24,742 bases of DNA from an uncultured Prevotellaceae bacterium (GTDB taxonomy: Bacteria > Bacteroidota > Bacteroidia > Bacteroidales > Bacteroidaceae), in assembly GCA_937915745.1 (NCBI GenBank), contig CALGGJ010000038.1, positions 1-24,742 of the forward strand, read 5' to 3'. Position 1 is the stretch's first letter, and each line of letters begins with the position of its first letter. The translations under genes were made by a program, and so were the position numbers. Shown here one piece after another: positions 1-7,030 of this stretch. A model generated the notes under the pieces. It was not told the origin of the DNA. It searched no databases and was given only the letters and a program-made list of their open reading frames with translations.

Positions 1-311
1 CACCACGATTCCCCACTTTTTTTTAACATGAAGGTCACTTTTTTTTTGTATTGTTACTAATTGATTGAGAAACAACTTGTTTTATTGTGGGGTAAAACGG
101 TCCGAAAACTAGTTTGCAAAATGTCAAATTGCAATGGAAGGAAAAAATCGTAAGACGTTTTGGGTGACGCTAACTTTCAGAATTTCCCCGTTTTTCCTTG
201 AATTGCCTTTATTTAAGGGGCAAATTGCGTGATTTCTCCAAAAAAGCTTTCGTATGTCAGCATTATTTCGTAATTTTGCCCGTGGAAGTAAATGCTAAAA
301 TCAGAAGAATT
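1..311. other. AT-rich non-coding leader region
   Basis: No convincing coding frame is visible before the beta-barrel gene. The stretch is AT-rich with two long T-runs (about 17-24 and 41-49). It carries a 13-bp palindrome AAACAACTTGTTT at 70-82 of unknown role and, near its end, the promoter listed separately. An in-frame upstream extension of the next gene exists (from 198), but it overlaps the promoter and precedes the signal peptide, so it is not taken as coding. Confidence 0.6.
248..278 (+). promoter_or_regulatory. Bacteroidetes-type promoter of the beta-barrel gene
   Basis: TAATTTTG at 271-278 matches the -7 consensus TAnnTTTG exactly. A TTTCG about 19 bases upstream (248-252) could be the -33 element. 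Transcription would start near 284, giving a leader of about 28 nt before the ATG at 312. This position argues against the longer reading frame from 198. Confidence 0.65.
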
Positions 312-977
312 ATGAAAAGACAATTTCGCGTATTTGCAGTTGTAGCAGCACTGGTGGTGTCTGTTCCTGCTTTTTCTCAGTTACATTTCGGTCTGAAGGC
401 TGGTTTGAATGTTACAAAGGTGTCGCTCGACAAGGCAACGGTGACCGATACCGACAATCGTTGCGGATGGTTTGCAGGTCCGATGGTTGAATTCACATTA
501 CCTGTGGTGGGTTTAGGTATGGATGCAGCAGTGCTATACGACAATAAGAGTATCGGCATCGAGACGGAGTCGGGCGAGAAGCACGAGAACCTCAGCTATA
601 TTGACATTCCGCTGAACTTCAAGTACTCGATTGGAATAGGTAACATCGCAGGGGTTTTTGTCACCACAGGTCCGCAGTTCTCGTTCAATGTGGGTGACGA
701 CAAAATCTTCAGCGACCTCAGCGTAACCAACGTTCAGGGTTCTGTAACCGACCTCGGTCGCAAGTTTGAACTCAAGAAGTCGGAATTCAGTTGGAATGTA
801 GGTGCAGGTGTAAAATTGCTGAAACACCTGCAGATGGCTTATAACTACAACATCGCAATAGGCAAGACTGCCGATATGAGTGTTGACTTAAGTACGGTGA
901 CAGGTGTTGCCGGATCTGCCGTGCAGGGTAAGCTGAAGAACAATACACATCAGATTTCGGTTGCATACCTGTTCTAA
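312..977 (+). CDS. Outer-membrane beta-barrel (porin family) protein
   Basis: Predicted 221-residue exported protein. The ATG at 312 is chosen because a clear signal peptide follows directly (basic MKRQFR, hydrophobic core, AFSQ cleavage site near residue 23) and because the promoter lies just upstream. The mature part opens with LHFGLKAGLNVTKV, typical of the small Bacteroidetes outer-membrane barrels related to OMP_b-brl_2/PorT. Alternating hydrophobic strands continue to the end, and the last residues (ISVAYLF) form a terminal strand ending in Phe, as expected for BAM-assembled barrels. The role is unknown; such proteins are often structural or small-solute barrels. It is monocistronic, with a promoter before it and an intrinsic terminator about 110 nt after the stop. 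The fold class is fairly sure; the specific function is not inferable. Confidence 0.8.
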   Translation: MKRQFRVFAVVAALVVSVPAFSQLHFGLKAGLNVTKVSLDKATVTDTDNRCGWFAGPMVEFTLPVVGLGMDAAVLYDNKSIGIETESGEKHENLSYIDIPLNFKYSIGIGNIAGVFVTTGPQFSFNVGDDKIFSDLSVTNVQGSVTDLGRKFELKKSEFSWNVGAGVKLLKHLQMAYNYNIAIGKTADMSVDLSTVTGVAGSAVQGKLKNNTHQISVAYLF

Positions 978-1084
978 CCGACATTCCAATAAATTCAGAT
1001 GTTTTCTCGCCATTACAGGGTCGATGCAAACAACGGCTCTACCCATCTGGCGTAGCGAAAACATTGGTATTTGGTGTCATTGGT

Positions 1085-1121
1085 GGAGGATACGTTCAAT
1101 GGGCGTACCCTCCGTCTTTTT
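1085..1121 (+). terminator. Intrinsic terminator after the beta-barrel gene
   Basis: GGAGG-A-TACG pairs with CGTA-C-CCTCC (one A.C mismatch) around a 9-nt loop, followed by GTCTTTTTG. A hairpin plus U-tract in the forward direction fits termination of the gene ending at 977. Confidence 0.7.
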
Positions 1122-1333
1122 GTTACACCATCCCGACTGTTTTCTTCTGCATTCTGCATACATTGTCATATTCCCTGAGGCTACACAGATGCCTATATTG
1201 TGATCTGTCAAGTCTTTCGCCCCATTTCCTATTTGTAGTGACATTATTGTTTTTATGACTTCTATTACTTGTGTGTCTTTCGTAGGCGAATATGACTGTT
1301 TGTGTGCTTTTTCCGGCATTATATGTAAAGTGA

Positions 1334-1366
1334 TTGTGGGTGTATCGAAAAAAAGTCGTATTTTTG
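1334..1366 (+). promoter_or_regulatory. priA promoter, ending next to the start codon
   Basis: TATTTTTG at 1359-1366 is an exact TAnnTTTG -7 box, with a possible weak -33 TTG at 1334-1336. Only four bases (CATC) separate the box from the ATG at 1371, so the predicted transcription start falls on or beside the start codon. The mRNA is probably leaderless. Confidence 0.65.
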
Positions 1367-1370
1367 CATC

Positions 1371-3617
1371 ATGAAATATGCCGATGTAATTCTTCCTCTC
1401 CCCTTGCAGGATTGTTTCACATACGCTGTTCCGGCCGATATGTATGCGACAGCAGGTGTGGGTTGTCGTGTCGAGGTGGGTTTTGGTCGTTCGAAGCGTT
1501 ATATAGGCATCGTACTGCGCAGGCACGATGCAGAGCCGGTGGGGTATGTGGTGAAACCGTTGCTGCGTGTGGTTGATGCAGTTCCCGTGGTTACACCTCG
1601 CCAACTGGAGTTGTGGCAGTGGGTTGCTGATTATTATGTGTGTTCGTTGGGTGAGGTGATGAATGCAGCATTGCCATCGGGACTGAAAGACGATTCGTTT
1701 CGTCCGCGCACCGAGACCTACGTACATCTGGCCGGCGACCTACATGCCGACAAGGTGGATGTCGTGGTTAATTGTCTGCGTCGCTCGAAGGCACAGCAAG
1801 TGATGTTTGAGACTTATCTGGAGATGTCGGGATTTGGCCGTCAACAAACGTTGACGCCGGTAACCAAGACCGACCTCTTGCGTATGTGTAGCGGTGCGTC
1901 TTATACATTTAAGGCCCTGGTTGAGAAACAGCTGCTCCGTGTCAGCGAGCAGGAGATAGGGCTAAAGACCGACATGCCCGCAGTGCAGAAACCGCCGTAC
2001 AGGCTGAGCGAGGCGCAACAGGAGGCATACGATGAAATTGTCGGTTCGTTCACATCGCACGACGTAACTCTGCTGCATGGCGTCACATCGAGTGGAAAGA
2101 CCGAAGTATATATGCACCTCATGCAGCGAGCCATCGACTCTGGACAGCAAGTGCTTTACCTTCTGCCTGAAATAGCCCTTACGACACAGCTCACCGACCG
2201 CCTGCGTCGAGTATTTGGGACGCGTATGGGGGTTTATCATTCGAAGTTTACCGATAGCGAACGTGTGGAGGTGTATCGCCGGCAGCTCGGCACCAATCCC
2301 TACGACATCATACTGGGTGTGCGTTCGTCGGTCTTCCTGCCATTTCTTAATCTGGGGCTTGTAATCATCGATGAAGAACACGAACCATCTTACAAACAGC
2401 AAGAACCTGCGCCACGCTATCATGCCCGCAGTGTGGCTCTGGTGCTTGCACGCCGTTTCGGAGCCAAGACGTTGTTGGGCAGTGCGACTCCGAGTGTCGA
2501 TACATTCCATCTGGCACGGACAGGCCGATATGGATATGTGAGTCTCACCCGCCGTTACCGTGACCTGGCACTGCCCCAGATTCATGTTGTAGATATACGT
2601 CGTCTGCGTTTTCAGAAACGCATGCGTGGAGTCTTCTCTCAGCAACTGCTCGATGCTATGGCCGATGCGTTGGGTCGTGGCGAACAGGTAATCCTCTTTC
2701 AGAACCGCCGTGGATATGCCAATTTCCTGCAATGCCACACATGCGGATGGGTGCCACGCTGCGACCGTTGCGACGTAAGTCTCACTTACCATAGGCAGCA
2801 CGGACACCTCACCTGCCATTATTGCGGTCAGGTGTATCAGCTTCCCGATGTGTGTCCGCAATGCGAAGGACGCGACTTTACCGATGTAGGTATGGGTACC
2901 GAGAAGGTGGAAGCCGAAGTACACCTGCACTTCCCGCAGGCAAGAACCATACGCATGGATATCGATACAGCACGTACCCGCCATGCCTACGAGCAGATCA
3001 TAGGTGATTTTGCTGCCCGTCGCTACGATGTGCTTATCGGCACACAGATGGTGTCGAAGGGTCTTGACTTCGCCGGTGTGAGCGTTGTGGGAATACTCGA
3101 TGCCGACACAATGCTCAACATACCCGATTTCCGCAGTCACGAACGCACATTCCAGATGGTTTCACAGGTGTCGGGACGTGCAGGACGTGCCAAACAAGGG
3201 GGGCGGGTGATACTGCAGACACGCAGCGCCGATAGCGACACGATATCACAGGTGGTGGCCAACGACTATGAAGCGATGTATGCAGCAGAGTTGGAAGAAC
3301 GCAAAATGTTTGGCTATCCGCCGTTTGTCCGACTCATAAATGTATATGTACGCCATCGTGATGCACGCAGGGCCGACCTCCTTGCTACCGACATGGCACG
3401 CCTGCTGAAGGCCGCTTTTGCCAACCGTGTGCTGGGGCCCGACCGTCCGGCTGTGTCTCGGGTCAAATCGATGGACGTGAGGAAAATTGTTGTCAAAATA
3501 GAGAAAAACGCATCGCCACACATGGTGCGCTCCATCCTGCTCGACCTGCAGGCCCGACTCATGATGCAACCGAGTGCTGCCGGAGTACAGATATACTATG
3601 ATGTTGACCCTATGTAA
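1371..3617 (+). CDS. priA: Primosomal protein N' (replication restart helicase PriA)
   Basis: 748 residues, close to the usual PriA length. It is a superfamily-2 3'-5' DNA helicase that reloads the replisome at stalled or repaired forks in the cytoplasm. The N-terminal DNA-binding region occupies about residues 1-200. The helicase core follows: Walker A GVTSSGKT near 237-244, the Walker B DEEH box at 334-337 (IIDEEHEPSYKQQ), and GSAT near 370. Eight cysteines at about 455, 458, 464, 467, 482, 485, 495 and 498 form the two zinc-binding sites that interrupt the second helicase lobe. Later motifs include GTQMVSKGLDF and QVSGRAGRA. All catalytic motifs are intact. The start is the first ATG after an exact -7 box, and no longer frame has a better start. 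It appears to be transcribed alone. Confidence 0.97.
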   Translation: MKYADVILPLPLQDCFTYAVPADMYATAGVGCRVEVGFGRSKRYIGIVLRRHDAEPVGYVVKPLLRVVDAVPVVTPRQLELWQWVADYYVCSLGEVMNAALPSGLKDDSFRPRTETYVHLAGDLHADKVDVVVNCLRRSKAQQVMFETYLEMSGFGRQQTLTPVTKTDLLRMCSGASYTFKALVEKQLLRVSEQEIGLKTDMPAVQKPPYRLSEAQQEAYDEIVGSFTSHDVTLLHGVTSSGKTEVYMHLMQRAIDSGQQVLYLLPEIALTTQLTDRLRRVFGTRMGVYHSKFTDSERVEVYRRQLGTNPYDIILGVRSSVFLPFLNLGLVIIDEEHEPSYKQQEPAPRYHARSVALVLARRFGAKTLLGSATPSVDTFHLARTGRYGYVSLTRRYRDLALPQIHVVDIRRLRFQKRMRGVFSQQLLDAMADALGRGEQVILFQNRRGYANFLQCHTCGWVPRCDRCDVSLTYHRQHGHLTCHYCGQVYQLPDVCPQCEGRDFTDVGMGTEKVEAEVHLHFPQARTIRMDIDTARTRHAYEQIIGDFAARRYDVLIGTQMVSKGLDFAGVSVVGILDADTMLNIPDFRSHERTFQMVSQVSGRAGRAKQGGRVILQTRSADSDTISQVVANDYEAMYAAELEERKMFGYPPFVRLINVYVRHRDARRADLLATDMARLLKAAFANRVLGPDRPAVSRVKSMDVRKIVVKIEKNASPHMVRSILLDLQARLMMQPSAAGVQIYYDVDPM

Positions 3618-3706
3618 ACACCCTTTTCTACCATCTGTTGCAATCAACAAACCCCTTGTTATCCCTGAAAAACAATACCTAAGAGCAAATAATCAGCTTT
3701 GCGTAA

Positions 3707-3736
3707 TTGTTGTTTGTCAATTATTTCGTACCTTTG
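3707..3736 (+). promoter_or_regulatory. ricT-gldH promoter
   Basis: TACCTTTG at 3729-3736 matches TAnnTTTG, with TTG at 3707-3709 about 19 bases upstream. The predicted transcription start near 3742 leaves an unusually long leader of about 105 nt before ricT. Confidence 0.65.
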
Positions 3737-3749
3737 TGGCTGTAATCAT

Positions 3750-3815
3750 GCCCCAACGGCACAAAGGCACCTGGGGCGTGACAAGCGTTTTGCGACAAAC
3801 TGCCAGAAGGGGCAG
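3750..3815 (+). promoter_or_regulatory. Structured 5' leader of ricT (two hairpins)
   Basis: Within the predicted leader, GCCCCA (3750-3755) can pair with TGGGGC (3772-3777), and CTGCC (3800-3804) with GGCAG (3811-3815). The second stem is followed about 30 nt later by the start codon. No known riboswitch core is recognised. It may be a translational control element or simply a stable leader. Confidence 0.35.
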
Positions 3816-3847
3816 TACTATATACCATCAAAAAAATATATACCTAT

Positions 3848-4957
3848 ATGAACGAATTCAGAGTGTCCGACTGCTGCGGCGGGCTTTGTGCCAAAGGATG
3901 CAGCAAGCAGACCGATAAGCTCAATACATACGACTGGCTGGCCGATTTGCCCGATAATTCACAGGTGACCGACCTGGTCGAGATACAATTCAAATCCCCT
4001 CGCAAGGGATATTACATCAACTCAAACAACCTGCCGCTTGCGAAAGGTGATGTGGTGGCGGTGGAAGCAAGTCCGGGTCACGACATCGGTACGGTTTCTA
4101 TGACCGGACGGCTCGTTGCCCTGCAGATAAAGAAGGCCAACCTGCGCCCCGATACAGAGTTGAAGAGGGTTTATCGCAAAGCACGCCAGGTAGATCTCGA
4201 CAAATATGCCGAGGCAAAGGCCCGCGAGCACGAAACGATGATTGAATCCAGACAGATTGCAAAAGACCTGGGGCTTAAGATGAAGATTGGCGATGTGGAA
4301 TACCAGGGCGATGGAGGCAAGGCTATATTCTATTATATAGCCGATGACCGTGTTGATTTCCGTCAGCTCATCAAGGTATTGGCCGACCGTTTCAAGGTAC
4401 GCATCGAGATGAAACAAATCGGGGCGCGGCAGGAAGCGGGGCGTATTGGCGGCATAGGCCCGTGTGGGCGCGAATTGTGTTGTGCTACGTGGATGACCAA
4501 GTTTAACAGCGTGTCAACCAGTGCGGCGAGGTTCCAGGACATGTCGCTCAACCCGCAGAAGCTGGCAGGGCAATGTGCCAAGTTGAAGTGCTGTATGAAT
4601 TACGAGGTTGACCAATATGTAGAAGCTCTGAAAAAACTGCCGTCGAGGGAAATAAGCCTGCACACCATCGACAATGAATACTTCTTTTTCAAGGCCGACA
4701 TACTTTCAAAGACCATCACTTACTCCACCGACAAGCAGTCGCTGGTGAACGAAGAGACTATATCGGCACACCGTGCATTCGAAGTAATCAATATGAACCG
4801 TGACGGACAAAAACCCGACGCTCTGAACGAGGGTGGTGTTCCACGCGGCGGACGTTCAGTAGATTTGCTTGACCAGGATAACATAACACGATTTGACACT
4901 GCGAAAAAGAAGAAAAAGAAGAAAAACAAAACAGCAAAGTCAAGCGATAACTCCTAA
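3848..4957 (+). CDS. ricT: RicT/PSP1-domain iron-sulfur regulatory protein
   Basis: 369 residues with the PSP1 C-terminal domain found in B. subtilis YaaT (RicT), a subunit of the Fe-S-containing Ric complex that affects RNA maturation and development there. Visible features are a Cys-rich N-terminus (Cys 9, 10, 14 and 18), the PSP1 core with IGGIGPCGRELCC near 200-212, and a second cluster with Cys 243, 248 and 249 (AKLKCCMNY). These conserved cysteines are plausible cluster ligands. The tail is disordered and contains a seven-lysine run followed by NK, encoded by an A-rich tract (about 4903-4930). The stop overlaps the start of gldH (TAATG), so the two are translationally coupled; this pairing is common in Bacteroidetes. 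The function in this phylum is not established; RicT is assigned by domain similarity. Confidence 0.85.
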   Translation: MNEFRVSDCCGGLCAKGCSKQTDKLNTYDWLADLPDNSQVTDLVEIQFKSPRKGYYINSNNLPLAKGDVVAVEASPGHDIGTVSMTGRLVALQIKKANLRPDTELKRVYRKARQVDLDKYAEAKAREHETMIESRQIAKDLGLKMKIGDVEYQGDGGKAIFYYIADDRVDFRQLIKVLADRFKVRIEMKQIGARQEAGRIGGIGPCGRELCCATWMTKFNSVSTSAARFQDMSLNPQKLAGQCAKLKCCMNYEVDQYVEALKKLPSREISLHTIDNEYFFFKADILSKTITYSTDKQSLVNEETISAHRAFEVINMNRDGQKPDALNEGGVPRGGRSVDLLDQDNITRFDTAKKKKKKKNKTAKSSDNS

Positions 4958-5427
4958 TGACTGTAACCAAGAAACTGTATCGGGCGTTTCTGACGTTTGC
5001 CTCCGGCCTGTGCCTTACCTCATGCTTTCATAGTGTTGCCTATCATCAGTATGCTGATGTTGATGTATGGAATTGGAGCGATGCCGATACCCTGACCTTC
5101 GTACTGCCGCGTACCGTCAGTTCGGGCGAGTTGATGCCCACTGTCGGTGTGCGCACCACCAGTTCTTTCCCCTACAAGGTGTTGCATCTGAAGTTGGTCA
5201 TGAGTTGTGATGACGAGGTTTTGACTACCGATACGGTGTATGTTGTCGTGTATGACAGCAACGGACAACCCCTCGGAACGGGCTTTCCTTACATCACAAC
5301 ATTGAAATCGCTGCAACCGGTGTATGTCGATTCGGGGCGGATTTATACGTTCTGTATAAACCATATGATGGGTGAGGAAAGTGTAAAAGGTGTTACAAAA
5401 GTGGGCATCGAGCTTGATGTGCCTTGA
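4957..5427 (+). CDS. gldH: GldH-type lipoprotein
   Basis: 156-residue predicted lipoprotein. The signal peptide has a basic start (MTVTKKLYR), a hydrophobic stretch and a lipobox LTSC with the lipidated Cys at residue 23. The mature part (WNWSDADTLTFVLP, then a beta-rich region ending IELDVP) resembles GldH, first defined as a gliding-motility lipoprotein in Flavobacterium johnsoniae. GldH homologues persist in non-gliding Bacteroidales, so a role in gliding should not be assumed; an envelope function is more likely. Its ATG overlaps the ricT stop by one base. It converges with rodA, with only 11 bases between the two stop codons, so a shared or overlapping termination zone is likely, although no clear hairpin is visible there. 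Confidence 0.8.
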   Translation: MTVTKKLYRAFLTFASGLCLTSCFHSVAYHQYADVDVWNWSDADTLTFVLPRTVSSGELMPTVGVRTTSSFPYKVLHLKLVMSCDDEVLTTDTVYVVVYDSNGQPLGTGFPYITTLKSLQPVYVDSGRIYTFCINHMMGEESVKGVTKVGIELDVP

Positions 5428-5438
5428 CAGACACGGCC

Positions 5439-6905
5439 TCATTGTCGCTTGAAGTTGCGCTCGGCATCCATTCGCAGGAAGATGAACAGCAGGATGGTGA
5501 AGCCCCATAGCGACGAGCCGCCGTAGCTGAAAAAAGGTAGCGGAATACCTATGACGGGTGCTATGCCAAGCACCATCCCGATATTTATAGTGAGGTGAAA
5601 CAAGAATATACTGACCACGCTGTAGCCATATACACGCCCCCAGGTGTCGGGTTGTCGTTCGGCCAATACAATGAGTCTCAGGATAAACACCAGGTAAATC
5701 ATCAATACACCTGCCGCACCGATGAATCCCTCTTCCTCGCCCACGGTGCAGAAGATGAAGTCGGTGTCTTGTTCGGGCACATAATGCAGTTTTGTCTGTG
5801 TGCCTTTCAGGAATCCCTTGCCTGCCAGACCGCCTGAACCGATGGCGATTTTGGCCTGATGCACGTTGTAGCCTTCATTCCTTATATCTTCGTTCATACC
5901 GAGCAACACCTCGATGCGGTCGCGCTGGTGTTTGCCCAGTACTTCGTGAAACACATAGTCCTGACCATAGAATATGGCCGACGATGCGATGGCGAATATG
6001 ATGAATAGCAGGTAGCGGTAGTGGCGGGAATATGAGTAGATGACGATGAGGTAGATGATGACTCCGCCCATGATTATGAGTTGTGCGATGCACACGTCGA
6101 ATGGGATGACGTATGCCGAGAACAGGAGTGCGACGACCGTGGCTCCGATACTGAATAAGGCCATGTTGCGTGTAGCCCGGGGGTTGTTGCCGTAAAACCA
6201 TACCAGCATTATGGTGCCGACAAGCGACAGCAGCAGTACCCAGAACTCACCGGTGGAGACTGGCATGTAGCCCAGGGGCAGGTCGGCATATTTTATTCCG
6301 ACAATGAAGTAGGTGATGAACGCCACGCCTGCAAACAGCACCGAGCCGGTCATACCTTCACGATAGAGTACGAAGAACAGCGACAGGAACACGAGTGCCG
6401 AGCCGGTCTCCTTCTGTGCGATGATGAACAGCATAGGCACTATAATGAAGCTTGCTACCTTCAGAAAGCCTCTGAGACTCTTCATGTTGAAACCGTACCG
6501 TTCCATGTACTTACCGATGGCGAGTGCCACGGCAAACTTGGAAAACTCGGCCGGTTGCAGCTTTATGGGGCCTATAGGTATCCACGAACGCGAGCCTTTG
6601 GTATCGGGGGCAATGAAGATGGTGATGATCAGTATGAGCATCATCATTATATATATAGGAGTCGAGGCATTGTAGTAGAATCGTTTTTCGATGAGCAGCA
6701 GGGCTCCGGCAAGGGCTATGGCTGTGAGAATCCACACAAACTGCTTGCCCGATTTCAGGTCGAAACTCAGGAGGTCGGGGTTGCCGTAGTCGTAGCAGGC
6801 ACCGCATATCGAAAACCATCCCCATGTAATCATGACGATGTAGAGCCCTATGGTGAACCAGTCGAGCGACATGAATATGCCTTTGTTGTTGCTGTCTTGA
6901 AGCAT
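5439..6905 (-). CDS. rodA: RodA peptidoglycan glycosyltransferase (SEDS family)
   Basis: 488-residue polytopic membrane protein. SEDS proteins polymerise lipid II into glycan strands on the outer face of the inner membrane, and RodA pairs with PBP2 for side-wall growth. About ten hydrophobic segments are visible. Family signatures include GSRSWIPIGPIKLQPAEFSK near 104-123, the large periplasmic loop region with the conserved Asp in TDFIF (about residue 382) followed by CTVGEEEGF, and the C-terminal PFFSYGGSS motif. The chain is longer than the roughly 370-residue E. coli RodA because of additional helices in the middle, as is usual in Bacteroidetes. An in-frame ATG at 6872 (MSLDWFT) is an alternative start. 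It is the last gene of the purH-mre-mrdA-rodA run and is separated from mrdA by a 22-bp repeat array. Confidence 0.95.
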   Translation of the reverse strand: MLQDSNNKGIFMSLDWFTIGLYIVMITWGWFSICGACYDYGNPDLLSFDLKSGKQFVWILTAIALAGALLLIEKRFYYNASTPIYIMMMLILIITIFIAPDTKGSRSWIPIGPIKLQPAEFSKFAVALAIGKYMERYGFNMKSLRGFLKVASFIIVPMLFIIAQKETGSALVFLSLFFVLYREGMTGSVLFAGVAFITYFIVGIKYADLPLGYMPVSTGEFWVLLLSLVGTIMLVWFYGNNPRATRNMALFSIGATVVALLFSAYVIPFDVCIAQLIIMGGVIIYLIVIYSYSRHYRYLLFIIFAIASSAIFYGQDYVFHEVLGKHQRDRIEVLLGMNEDIRNEGYNVHQAKIAIGSGGLAGKGFLKGTQTKLHYVPEQDTDFIFCTVGEEEGFIGAAGVLMIYLVFILRLIVLAERQPDTWGRVYGYSVVSIFLFHLTINIGMVLGIAPVIGIPLPFFSYGGSSLWGFTILLFIFLRMDAERNFKRQ

Positions 6906-6942
6906 GTCGGTGTGTTATTTCAATTTTGATTGCGATGTCTTG

Positions 6943-7030
6943 GTTCCGCGAGTGCGCAGTCACGGCCTCGCGAGTGCGTACTCATGACCCTGCGGGTGCG
7001 CACTCACAGCCCCGCGAGTGCGTACTTTCA
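6943..7030 (-). repeat. 22-bp tandem repeat array 1 (four units), at the mrdA stop
   Basis: Read on the minus strand, four contiguous 22-bp units run 7030-7009, 7008-6987, 6986-6965 and 6964-6943. Each contains a core close to AGTRCGCACTCGC. The first unit begins with the TGA stop codon of mrdA. There are no spacers. The units are imperfect copies but hold exact 22-bp phase, about two helical turns. The same repeat family recurs at 23193-23280. The array lies between two genes of one operon, so it should be transcribed. Confidence 0.85.

Larger units (their letters stand above)
978..1370. other. Intergenic region between the beta-barrel gene and priA
   Basis: This 393-base stretch holds the terminator at 1085-1121 and, at its right end, the priA promoter. 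Short open frames on both strands have no recognisable sequence, signal or upstream promoter, so no gene is called. Nothing further is seen in 1122-1330. Confidence 0.5.

Noticed and set aside
198..311. 38-residue N-terminal extension of the beta-barrel protein
   Set aside because: It overlaps the -7 box at 271-278 and precedes a complete signal peptide.
1962..3140. 392-codon open frame on the minus strand opposite priA
   Set aside because: It lies wholly within priA, has no recognisable motifs and no promoter, and its composition (His/Thr/Tyr-rich) is what antisense of this coding sequence gives.
3748..3918. Upstream open frame overlapping the ricT start
   Set aside because: It begins at an ATG in the leader but lacks any similarity to known proteins and overlaps ricT in another frame. 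A regulatory upstream frame cannot be excluded, but nothing supports it.
6943..7030. 22-bp arrays considered as CRISPR
   Set aside because: Units abut with no spacers, are shorter than CRISPR repeats, and no cas genes are present.
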